A DNA stretch of 64,000 nucleotides, from the NCBI GenBank assembly GCA_963666875.2, contig CAXXPU010000017.1:1-64000 (forward strand), written 5' to 3'. The DNA comes from G963662655 sp963666875. GTDB taxonomy: Bacteria > Cloacimonadota > Cloacimonadia > Cloacimonadales > JAIOQZ01. The position numbers were made by a program, and so were the translations under genes. Positions within the stretch are counted from its first letter, which is position 1. Each line of letters begins with the position of its first letter. This document shows positions 1 to 7,231 of the stretch, piece by piece. Below the pieces are notes generated by a model. The model worked only from the letters and a program-made list of their open reading frames with translations. It ran no database searches and was not told where the DNA came from.

Positions 1-864
1 ATAGTTATAATAGCTGGTGCCGATCAGCCTGCCGTCCTCGATCTCCATATAGCTGAAGTCGTCGATCAGGTGCAGCGATCCGTGCTCGCATTGCGATATC
101 ATGGCGCTGCATTCGTGCATGGAGTGGAAATCGAACACGCGCGTATTGTAGAGCGCTTCGATTCGCTGCCGGCGATGTTCGGATAGCATCTCACCGTAGG
201 TGATGACGGCTCTGGGTGATGGAATGGATATACCGGTTTCGGAAGCGAACTGCCCGATCATCATGATGTCGAAGGGGAAGCCGATGATGAAGCGAACCGG
301 CCGCTTCTCCAGGAACTCCACCAGCTTGAGCGCGGAATGCTTTTTCAGCCGGTTGGAATCGAATCGCACCACGTTGTAGAGCCGGTTGCAATGGAAGTCG
401 CGATCCTTGAAGTAGTAACTCTGCACCGAGAGTGTACGCATTCCCGGCCGATATCCCGCCCAGCCGAAGCTCCGCAGCAACGCGGCGATCTTGTTCGCCT
501 GTACGGCGTCGCTCAGGGCGAAGTGGAGCGGCGTCCCGGTCGAACCACTGGTGGAATCCCAGGTGATGCCGTATCGCTTTGCCTGATCGGAGAGCAGTTC
601 GTCCTTGCGGGTGCGGACTGTCTCCTTGTCCAGCGGTGGGATGCGATGCATGTCCTCGATCCCGCGGAAGGTCGAGGCATCCAGCCCGATCTCGCGGAAG
701 AGTTTTGCGTAATAGGGAACATGCGTAGCTGCGTAGCGGACCAGGTCGATCAGCATCCGGTTCTGCTCGCGACGAAGTTCGTCACGGCTTTGCTTCTGCG
801 ATTTCCGGTAGTGGCGCAGTCGTTTCAATACCTCGAATGGTATTTGCAGAATCGACTTTTCCAT
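1..864 (-). CDS. PaaK-like acyl-CoA ligase (partial, 3' end outside window)
   Basis: An open frame runs from an ATG at 864 to the window edge (288 codons, no stop), so the C-terminal part is missing. The translation carries the AMP-binding loop STSGSTGTPLHF about 110 residues in, followed by segments typical of the phenylacetate-CoA ligase / coenzyme F390 synthetase family (FIIGFP, then ITYGE and a later FHSMHECS). Such enzymes adenylate a carboxylate and transfer it to CoA in the cytoplasm; the substrate cannot be read here. It starts 1 nt after the stop of the CitE-like gene and is the third gene of a minus-strand operon with it and the MaoC gene, so it may supply or recycle the acyl-CoA they use. 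The family call is firm, the substrate unknown. Confidence 0.8.
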   Translation of the reverse strand, partial: MEKSILQIPFEVLKRLRHYRKSQKQSRDELRREQNRMLIDLVRYAATHVPYYAKLFREIGLDASTFRGIEDMHRIPPLDKETVRTRKDELLSDQAKRYGITWDSTSGSTGTPLHFALSDAVQANKIAALLRSFGWAGYRPGMRTLSVQSYYFKDRDFHCNRLYNVVRFDSNRLKKHSALKLVEFLEKRPVRFIIGFPFDIMMIGQFASETGISIPSPRAVITYGEMLSEHRRQRIEALYNTRVFDFHSMHECSAMISQCEHGSLHLIDDFSYMEIEDGRLIGTSYYNY

Positions 865-865
865 T

Positions 866-1756
866 TTACGTCCGATTCATTTTCTGGATTCGTTCGTAGC
901 GTTTGATGGTGTGCTTCGCCATCTTGAGCATGGGTGGCCCGATGAAGTGTCCGTCGATTACCGCGACACCCTTTTCCTGTATCCATGCCAGTTCGGTCAG
1001 GCGAACCATTTCCAGCGCTCTTTCGTATTCCTCTTTCGAGGGTGAAAAATATCGATGCGCCGGCTCGATCTCCTTGGGATGCAACAGTAGCATTCCCTCG
1101 AAGCCGAGTTTCCGCGCGATATCGAGGTTGTATTCCAGGTTTTCCATATTGTGGACATCCACATGCACCGTGTCGATGGGGATGATGCCGTTGGAGCGCG
1201 CGGTAATCGCGATCTGCGCGCGCGGATAGAAGAGGCTCTGCGCCTCGGGATCGTGGATACCGTGCAGGTCTGTGATGAAGTCCTCGCAGCCGAATGCGAC
1301 GGCGATGATGCGCTTGGAGGCCTTGCAGATCGAATCGAGATTCACCACGGCGGCGCAGGTCTCGATGATGGGGATCAGCTTGAGCTTGCCCGGTTCCACG
1401 CGCGCTTCGGTTTCTACCACGTGTGTCAGGTGGTCGATGAAGAAGATGTCTTTGGCGGAGTAGGTCTTCGGGAAAACGAATCCATCGACATCGAGCGGTG
1501 CGAAGGTCTTCACCTCATCGCTCAGGAATTCGCTGTCAACGTCGTTCAGCCTGATAAAGACATGTTTACCATTGTAGATGCCTTCCATGATCAGTTGCGA
1601 ACAGAGGATGCGCGCTTTGATCTTGTTAGCCTCGGGCGTTACCGAATCTTCCATGTCCAGGATTACCGCGTCCGCATCCGTGGCCGCGGCCTTTCGCAGC
1701 AGACGTTCGTTGTGTCCGGGAACGAACAGCATCGAACGCAATATGTATTCGCTCAT
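866..1756 (-). CDS. CitE/HpcH-family acyl-CoA lyase
   Basis: 296 residues, full length for the citrate lyase beta-subunit / malyl-CoA lyase family. Visible family landmarks are SMLFVPG near the N-terminus, the metal-binding DMEDSV, FIRLND, PIIET and AFGCEDF, and LLLHPKEI near the end. Members are Mg-dependent TIM-barrel enzymes that cleave or form beta-hydroxyacyl-CoA thioesters such as malyl-, citramalyl- or citryl-CoA. There are no citrate lyase alpha or gamma subunits beside it, so a stand-alone CoA-ester lyase is more likely than citrate lyase. It overlaps the upstream MaoC gene by 4 bases (ATGA), which suggests translational coupling and sequential reactions: hydration of an enoyl-CoA, then cleavage. 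Substrate not determined. Confidence 0.85.
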   Translation of the reverse strand: MSEYILRSMLFVPGHNERLLRKAAATDADAVILDMEDSVTPEANKIKARILCSQLIMEGIYNGKHVFIRLNDVDSEFLSDEVKTFAPLDVDGFVFPKTYSAKDIFFIDHLTHVVETEARVEPGKLKLIPIIETCAAVVNLDSICKASKRIIAVAFGCEDFITDLHGIHDPEAQSLFYPRAQIAITARSNGIIPIDTVHVDVHNMENLEYNLDIARKLGFEGMLLLHPKEIEPAHRYFSPSKEEYERALEMVRLTELAWIQEKGVAVIDGHFIGPPMLKMAKHTIKRYERIQKMNRT

Positions 1757-2217
1757 GACGTGCTCCTCTTCGGGATCAGGACGTTGCGCACGAATCGAAG
1801 AACCTCGTCTCCGTGCTGGTTGTATGCGCGGGTCGATACCCGAACGATGCCGCGATCGCGCTTGCTGCGAGACTCCCGGGCGTCGAGAATCTCCGATGCA
1901 GCGTGGATTGTATCGCCGATGAAGACCGGCGCGGTGTGGTGGATTTCTTCGTAGTCGAGATTGGCAATCGCCTTGCCGCTGATGTCCCGTACGCTCATTC
2001 CCACCACGAGGGAAAACACCAGCGTACCGACCACAACGCGCTGCCCGAATTCGGTTTGCGCCGCATACTCCGCGTCCAGGTGCAGTGGATGATGGTTCAT
2101 GGTCAGCAGGCAGAAGAGGTTGTTGTCGTTCTCGGTGATCGTTTTCCCGGGATTGTGCTTTATCGTCTCACCCCTGACGAAATCCTCGAAAAATCTTCCA
2201 TAATCGTTTGCTTCCAT
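1753..2217 (-). CDS. MaoC-like hydratase
   Basis: 154 residues with the hot-dog MaoC dehydratase signature: ITENDNNLF supplies the Asp and HHPLHLD the His of the active site, followed by VVGTLVFSLVVG. These proteins add water across the double bond of enoyl-CoA thioesters. It is the first gene of the minus-strand operon MaoC - CitE-like lyase - PaaK-like ligase. The same MaoC plus CitE-like pairing is known in mesaconyl-CoA and itaconyl-CoA metabolism, where the hydratase makes the substrate of the lyase; that this operon does the same is inference. The 143 bp between it and the end of selB hold no terminator that I can see. Confidence 0.85.
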   Translation of the reverse strand: MEANDYGRFFEDFVRGETIKHNPGKTITENDNNLFCLLTMNHHPLHLDAEYAAQTEFGQRVVVGTLVFSLVVGMSVRDISGKAIANLDYEEIHHTAPVFIGDTIHAASEILDARESRSKRDRGIVRVSTRAYNQHGDEVLRFVRNVLIPKRSTS

Positions 2218-2360
2218 AATGTTTCCCTCACAGAAGAAATCGATGCAAATTAAGTTCCAATTTATGTCAGGACTTAAAAATAGGATTTCGTAATTCTTTT
2301 GTCAAAGGAAAGATTTGAGGGTAGGCAGCAGATATTGAGGATTTTCGAGTCGAGTATATG

Positions 2361-4316
2361 TCAGGTCGATTGGAGACCTGCCAGAATATCCCTTCCTCGT
2401 TGTGTGATCAGGCGATAATCTCCTTTGCGAACCGTGATTCCCTCGCGATCGAACTTGTTGATCATCAGGAGGCATATCTTGCGGTTGCCGTCGATCAGGT
2501 CGCGGAAAGTTGCCACAGTAGCGCCTTCTTCGTGTTCCACCAGGTGTTCCAGCAGGATTCTCCGGCTGTCGTCAACGATGCTTGTGTGGATAAAGTTACC
2601 GTCCAGATTGTACGCTTTGTTTCTGAAGACCAGGAGCTGCATGATCTGTTTCAGCTTCAGTTCGTCGATGCCCTTATCGAGCGCGGCGGGAACCATCTCC
2701 GACCACAGCGGCGTGTGCATTCCCGATCCGTGCATGTAGTTCTCGATGAAATCGATTTGCTCGATATCGCGCGGAGATAGTTTGACATCATGCGATTTCA
2801 GCGCCCAGGTATGGCCGACCCGCTTCAATTCGTTTTCCGCTTCAAGTTGCTCCAGAACCAGTTGCATGACGGCTTCGGCAGTGGTGTTTCGATGAACGCC
2901 GAAGATACCCATCAATTCCTCGAACGGTCTTCCGCCTTCGTCCAGCGGATTTCGCTTGTGATAGGTATTGAGATAGCGTAAGATTCGCAGCCGTAGTTTG
3001 TCGTATTTCTTCCGTTCCAGCAGATAGACGTTCGTCGGTGTCGAGAGCAGAATGATGTCGTCGGGTAGATCACCGGCAAGCGCTTTCTCGATCTCGCTTC
3101 CGGTGCGATTGAGGAGCGTAGCCAGTTCATCGCCGGTAACGGGGGAGAGGCGTTTCCGAACTTCTGCGGCGATCAATTCGGGAATACCGCCATCGACCAC
3201 TTCCTGGAGCTTCCGGACCAATTCTTCCGGCCTCCTTCGGTGGTGCAGCGGATGCGCGTCGATCACCTCGCCGCCCCCGAGCGTGAGATCGCTGGAGCTG
3301 TTACGGATGACGAATTTATCGCCGTGCATCAAAACGGCGGGTGATTCGAGATGGATCTGGACGATCGCGGTTTCGCCGCCGCTCAGACGGTCCTTGTCGA
3401 TCAGGTGAATGCGTGCCTGCCCGGCGTAGGTTCCGAGCAGGAAGATCACCTGCGACCAGAGCTCGAGCGCTTTCGCGTGGTCGTAGAGCGTGAGTCGTGC
3501 GTCGATCATGCGTGTGGATGGTAAAATTCTATCGCTGACCAACATCCCGCGCTTGTACTGGTCGATGTCCAGCCCGACCAGGTTCATCGATGCACGGTCG
3601 CCTGTGGAAATGTGCTGCACCTCACCGCCGTGCCGTTCGAGCCTTCTGGCGCGGAGCTTGTCGCCGGTCGGCAGCAGATAGACGTTCGCGGAGCGGTTCA
3701 GTTCGCCGCTGATCACCGAGCCGTTGACGATGGTGCCGTGGCCCGGGATGTTGAAGATGCGGTCGATGTACATGCGGAAGATTTCTCCCGACTCTCGCTC
3801 GGGGATGTCCTCTGTCATGGCTTCGAGTTGCTCGATCAGTTCCGGGATACCTTCGCCCGTCTTGGCTGAGACCTTCACGATGGGCGCGTTCTCGAAGGCA
3901 GTGTCCTCGACCAGTTCGCGGATATCGATCTCGGCGAATTCGAGCAGTTCGTCATCCACCAGGTCGATCTTGGTCAGAACGATGACGCCCTTTTCGATGC
4001 CGAGCGTGCGGATGATCTGCAAATGCTCGCGCGTCTGGGGCATGACGCCGCCGTCCGCCGCGATAACCAGCATCACGAAATCGATGCCGCTGGCGCCGGA
4101 GACCATCGTGTTGACGAAGTCGGCGTGGCCCGGCACATCGACGATGCCAATGCTGTTGCCGCTGGGCAGGTCGAGGTGGCTGAATCCGAGGTGGATGGTG
4201 ATCCCGCGGAGCTGTTCTTCTTTATGGGTGTCGCAGTTGAAACCGGTGAGTTTCTCGATGAGGGTGGTCTTGCCGTGGTCGATGTGACCGGCGGTTCCCA
4301 TGATCAGATGCTTCAT
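2361..4316 (-). CDS. selB: Selenocysteine-specific elongation factor SelB
   Basis: 651 residues, slightly longer than E. coli SelB (614). The EF-Tu-like GTPase domain is at the N-terminus: P-loop GHIDHGKT at residues 10-17, effector GITIHLGF, DVPGH, and TKID for guanine binding. Two beta-barrel domains and a run of winged helices that bind the SECIS hairpin follow. SelB delivers Sec-tRNA to the ribosome at a recoded codon marked by a SECIS element. It starts 7 nt after selA and is the last gene of the tRNA-selA-selB unit. Its own stop codon is UGA, so UGA ends translation at least here. With a GCA-anticodon partner tRNA the expected target would be UGC/UGU rather than UGA, provided that tRNA is functional. 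Confidence 0.95.
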   Translation of the reverse strand: MKHLIMGTAGHIDHGKTTLIEKLTGFNCDTHKEEQLRGITIHLGFSHLDLPSGNSIGIVDVPGHADFVNTMVSGASGIDFVMLVIAADGGVMPQTREHLQIIRTLGIEKGVIVLTKIDLVDDELLEFAEIDIRELVEDTAFENAPIVKVSAKTGEGIPELIEQLEAMTEDIPERESGEIFRMYIDRIFNIPGHGTIVNGSVISGELNRSANVYLLPTGDKLRARRLERHGGEVQHISTGDRASMNLVGLDIDQYKRGMLVSDRILPSTRMIDARLTLYDHAKALELWSQVIFLLGTYAGQARIHLIDKDRLSGGETAIVQIHLESPAVLMHGDKFVIRNSSSDLTLGGGEVIDAHPLHHRRRPEELVRKLQEVVDGGIPELIAAEVRKRLSPVTGDELATLLNRTGSEIEKALAGDLPDDIILLSTPTNVYLLERKKYDKLRLRILRYLNTYHKRNPLDEGGRPFEELMGIFGVHRNTTAEAVMQLVLEQLEAENELKRVGHTWALKSHDVKLSPRDIEQIDFIENYMHGSGMHTPLWSEMVPAALDKGIDELKLKQIMQLLVFRNKAYNLDGNFIHTSIVDDSRRILLEHLVEHEEGATVATFRDLIDGNRKICLLMINKFDREGITVRKGDYRLITQRGRDILAGLQST

Positions 4317-4323
4317 GTGGTCC

Positions 4324-5709
4324 TCAATTCTTCACATCCGCAATCCAGCGTGCGATGATGGGCAGTTGGTCCGACTGGATGGTATAGACGTCGAAAAGTA
4401 GTTTCCCTTCCCGCAGGACGCCCACGACAGGTTTCTCCGTCTGCATGAGCTGCTTCCAGGTGCGTTCGGCCCAGGTTTTATCGGGCTTCGGCGGATGAAC
4501 CTGCACCGCCAGACTCGGGATGCTGAGGTGCGGAAGCGTTCCGCCGCCGCAATAGGCCTTGCTCTCCTCGACAGTCGCGTTGAGACCTTCGCGCTGTAAT
4601 ACGGCAACGAGTTCTTCGGCTTTATTCCGAAGATCGTCCATGTTCTGGTCGAGCATCCGGAAGAGCGGCAGGCGCGATTTCAGGCTTTCGTCGTCGATGT
4701 AGCAGCGAATCACGGCGGAGAGTGCGGCGAGGGTCAGTTTTCCGGTGCGCAGCGCGCGCATCATGGGCGCTTTCGCGATTGGTCGGATGTACTCTTTCTT
4801 ACCTGCGATGATACCCGCCTGCGGCCCGCCCAGCAGCTTGTCGCCGCTGAAGCAGACGATGTCCACGCCCGATTCGATTACATTCCGGACGTCCGGCTCG
4901 CTTTCGAGCGGTAATCCCCTCGGCTTGCGCAGGAGCCCCGAACCGATATCGTACATGAAGATCAGGTTGTGCTTGTGGGCGAGTTCGACCATCCCGGCGA
5001 TCTCCGGTTCCTCGGTGAATCCGCCGATGAAGTAGTTGGAACGGTGCGCCTTGAGGATGATGCGGGTCTTGTCCGTGATGGCGTTTTCGTAGTCCTCGAC
5101 GCGTGTTCGGTTTGTGGTGCCGACCTCGACCATCTTCGCTCCGCTGGCCGCCATGATCTCCGGCAGTCGGAACGAGCCGCCGATCTCGATCAGTTCACCG
5201 CGCGAAACGATCACTTCGTAGCCTTCTGCGAAGGTTTTCAGACCGAGCATAACCCCTGCGGCGTTGTTGTTGACGACAACCGCGTCTTCGGCGCCGGTGA
5301 CCCACCGGATCAAGTGCGAAATGTGGGCCTCGCGCTTCCCGCGCTTGCCTTCATCGAGGTCGTATTCGAGGTTACTGTAGCCGCGAATAATGGGTGTCAG
5401 TTCGCCCAGCACGAAATCGCCCAGCGGCGATCTGCCGAGGTTGGTGTGGATCACCACGCCGGTGGCGTTGATCACCGGAATGAGCGATGGTCTGGCGATT
5501 CGCTTGCAGTACGCTTCGATGTTCCGAATCATCTCGGGAACCGGTATCGCCTTGCCGCCATTGACGATGAACTTACGAACCTCTTCAAGCTCCTGGCGGA
5601 TCGAGAGGGTGACAAGATGCAGCCCGTATGTTTCGGTCAGTACTTGAATGGATTCGTCGGTGAGTAGCTTATCCACGCCGGGGATCTTCTTGAACTCTTC
5701 CTGTTTCAT
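4324..5709 (-). CDS. selA: L-seryl-tRNA(Sec) selenium transferase SelA
   Basis: 461 residues, full length. A PLP enzyme of the fold-type I aminotransferase class that converts Ser-tRNA(Sec) to Sec-tRNA(Sec) with selenophosphate. The PLP lysine is Lys291 in SGDKLLGGPQAG; INATGVVIHTNLGRSPL near residue 80 is the typical SelA N-terminal block. The ATG at 5709 lies 33 bp after the CCA end of the tRNA-Sec-like gene on the same strand, and selB follows 7 nt after the stop, so one transcript probably carries tRNA, selA and selB. No selD (selenophosphate synthetase) is seen in the window. Nothing in the protein looks truncated or degenerate, which argues that the pathway is in use. Confidence 0.96.
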   Translation of the reverse strand: MKQEEFKKIPGVDKLLTDESIQVLTETYGLHLVTLSIRQELEEVRKFIVNGGKAIPVPEMIRNIEAYCKRIARPSLIPVINATGVVIHTNLGRSPLGDFVLGELTPIIRGYSNLEYDLDEGKRGKREAHISHLIRWVTGAEDAVVVNNNAAGVMLGLKTFAEGYEVIVSRGELIEIGGSFRLPEIMAASGAKMVEVGTTNRTRVEDYENAITDKTRIILKAHRSNYFIGGFTEEPEIAGMVELAHKHNLIFMYDIGSGLLRKPRGLPLESEPDVRNVIESGVDIVCFSGDKLLGGPQAGIIAGKKEYIRPIAKAPMMRALRTGKLTLAALSAVIRCYIDDESLKSRLPLFRMLDQNMDDLRNKAEELVAVLQREGLNATVEESKAYCGGGTLPHLSIPSLAVQVHPPKPDKTWAERTWKQLMQTEKPVVGVLREGKLLFDVYTIQSDQLPIIARWIADVKN

Positions 5710-5742
5710 ATTCGCAGCCTGGTTTGTTTGTTGTTGAGAAAA

Positions 5743-5837
5743 TGGCTGAGAGGGCAGGAATCGAACCTGCCACGGACGGTATTATCCGCCCGATACTGGC
5801 TTTGCAGACCAGCCGGACCACCAGATCCATCCTCCCG
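5743..5837 (-). tRNA. selC: tRNA-Sec-like gene with GCA (Cys-codon) anticodon
   Basis: 95 nt including an encoded CCA (5745-5743), the same length as E. coli tRNA-Sec. I fold: acceptor 5837-5831 with 5753-5747; D-stem of 6 bp (5829-5824 with 5819-5814) and a 4-nt loop TGGT; anticodon stem of 5 bp with 7-nt loop CTGCAAA (5807-5801), anticodon GCA; variable arm 5795-5771 with a 7-bp stem (5792-5786 with 5779-5773) and loop ATAATA; T-arm of 5 bp with loop TTCGATT; discriminator G5746. The 6-bp/4-nt D-arm, long variable arm, G73 and position directly before selA are the marks of tRNA-Sec; tRNA-Cys has a short variable loop and U73. The expected anticodon is TCA, so one base (T34 to G) differs. 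Odd too: the acceptor has 7 pairs, the outermost a C-A mismatch, where bacterial tRNA-Sec has 8. An ordinary tRNA-Cys(GCA) sits at 63844-63917. Confidence 0.85.
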
Positions 5838-5849
5838 CACTGGATTCCC

Positions 5850-5877
5850 TTTTTAAAGCCGGTTTCTCATTCGTCAA
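5850..5877 (-). promoter_or_regulatory. Likely sigma70 promoter of the tRNA-selA-selB operon
   Basis: On the minus strand TTGACG (5877-5872) is followed after 16 bp by TAAAAA (5855-5850). The predicted start would fall about 6 nt before the tRNA 5' end, as expected for a tRNA-first transcript. The -10 box is imperfect, so this is a sequence-only prediction. Confidence 0.5.
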
Positions 5878-5898
5878 CGAAAAACTTGCTGTTGTCGA

Positions 5899-5938
5899 AC
5901 TTCCGAATGTCCGACCGCAGGGCGGTCTTCTGAATGTT
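5899..5938. repeat. Short palindromic intergenic repeat (family A)
   Basis: The unit ACTTCCGAATGTCCG... ...TCTTCTGAATGT contains a perfect inner hairpin GACCGC-AGG-GCGGTC. A diverged copy with the same flanking words (ACTTCTGAATGTCCG, TCTTCTGAATGT) lies at 33942-33980, and a partial one near 54508. It lies just downstream of the decayed acetyltransferase. Dispersed REP-like element; function unknown. Confidence 0.6.
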
Positions 5939-5954
5939 TGGAAAACTATTTCGT

Positions 5955-6922
5955 TTAAAACACCTTCAGCCATCCGTTGAACATAAGATCCTGTCTGAAT
6001 CCACATTTTCTGTAAACCGTGTGTGCCGGTTCTTCGTTGGAACTCAGGAAAGCCCAATGGGCGCCTATTTCTTTCAACCTCCGGAAGCCTTCGAATATCA
6101 TTGCACGAGCCAGCCCTTTCCGATGAAAGGCTGGTTTTACTCCAATAGGATCAAAATGTCCGGTACAGGAATACCTCCATAATTATCATGCCATGAAAGC
6201 CTATATTTCTGCTTTGCAACGACATACCTATGCTTACCGTTTATAAATGTTCGTAAAAAAAATCTGACATGAGTATGCAAAATAATTGTTGTCCTTCGAC
6301 TCCGCTCAGGATGACACAATTATTTTGCAACCGTCTGAAATGGATGCAGTTATCCACAGTGTGTCATCCTGAGCGGAGTCGAAGGACACTGTGGATAACA
6401 TCGATCAATATTCATCGAACCAAGATTCCACAGAAAAATGGGGGTATTCCAATGCTGGATTTCCAATAGATTGACACGCCCACACAGATCTTCACCTGTA
6501 CCTTTCCGATATCCCCTTTCGGAGAGGATATCGAGTAACATCAAGTTCTGTTGCTCGCAAGCGACAGACAATCTCTTTCTGCCATCCGGAAGACTGCCGC
6601 AAAAACTCTGCTCCGATTGTTCGACCATGAATGTCAGCAATTCTCTGTTAAAATGATCGGGATGTACCTGAAGGCTGACAGCACCACCCACCTCGTTGAT
6701 GATGGCTCCGATCAAGCTTCCATCGGTGTCTTTCACAATAAGTGCACCTTCTTCTGGCGGTAACTCGAAGCAATTCATCCAGATGTGCCAGTAAAAGTAA
6801 TCGAGTCGCTGGACAGACCAGTTCTTCTCAGTGTAGTCATTCAGTATGAAGGTTTCACGCAGGAATTTCCTAAGAAGGTCATAGTCTTGCATGGGCTGGA
6901 ATGGATGAGTATTGTACGTCAT
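5955..6922 (-). pseudogene. GNAT acetyltransferase pseudogene interrupted by palindromic repeats
   Basis: The start is an ATG at 6922 behind AAGGAGAT. The first about 160 codons read as a GNAT N-acetyltransferase N-terminal half. The frame then enters the palindromic pair at 6279-6398 and ends in repeat-derived residues. The C-terminal acetyl-CoA binding half (GVKPAFHRKGLARAM, then EEPAHTVYRKCGF, and a TAA at 5957-5955) is found further along the same strand, but between the halves part of the protein is missing, and near 6150 one T is lacking in TTTT so the frame also shifts. Two independent lesions make it a real pseudogene, not only a sequencing artefact. Its original substrate is unknown. 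Confidence 0.75.
6279..6398. repeat. Inverted pair of long palindromic repeats (family B)
   Basis: Two units share the core GTCCTTCGACTCCGCTCAGG in opposite orientation: 6279-6326 and 6350-6398. Each is itself a long hairpin with its own outer stem: AAAATAATTGT/ACAATTATTTT in the first, TTATCCACAGTGT/ACACTGTGGATAA in the second. The two cores can also pair with each other over about 27 bp. The core is a sequence seen dispersed in many environmental bacterial genomes. Here the pair sits inside the acetyltransferase pseudogene. Confidence 0.85.
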
Positions 6923-7159
6923 GGTATCTCCTTGTAAATAATCCGGGACCATTATCATTTTCTGTCGAATGGATGCTCGTATCTCGATTCGGACGGCATC
7001 CTCAGGCTGATGACAGGAATTGGGCGGTTACGGATTATCCGGTGATCATGATCGTTATTACTCCTTTTCTGTATGATTGAGGCAATGATGATACTCGCGC
7101 TGGAAATGGCAAATAAATTCGATGACGATCAAAAAATAGTGGGTCTGAGAAAAAATATC

Positions 7160-7187
7160 TTTACAACTTATTTCGTTGTTGTATGAT
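7160..7187 (+). promoter_or_regulatory. Likely promoter of the 7232 gene
   Basis: TTTACA (7160-7165), 16 bp spacer, TATGAT (7182-7187), about 45 bp before the ATG at 7232. The rest of the stretch 6923-7159 holds no gene or obvious repeat that I can see. Confidence 0.5.
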
Positions 7188-7231
7188 AATGGGTTTTATA
7201 ATGAATTGAAAATCAAAACCTGGAGGTAACG

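Noticed and set aside
1151..1954. 267-codon plus-strand frame opposite the CitE-like and MaoC genes
   Set aside because: It crosses two real genes and shows no known motif.
2361..2363. UGA at the end of selB as a selenocysteine codon
   Set aside because: SelB is full length there, and in the 143 bp that follow I see no continuing protein or SECIS-like hairpin, so it is a stop.
5724..5933. Plus-strand frame with an AGIEPA start
   Set aside because: It is the antisense of the tRNA-Sec gene; this word is a known artefact of reading tRNA genes backwards.
6350..6469. Residues CPSTPLRMTH and MCHPERSRRT in frames near 6.3 kb as part of proteins
   Set aside because: They are translations of the palindromic repeat and recur wherever that element is read.
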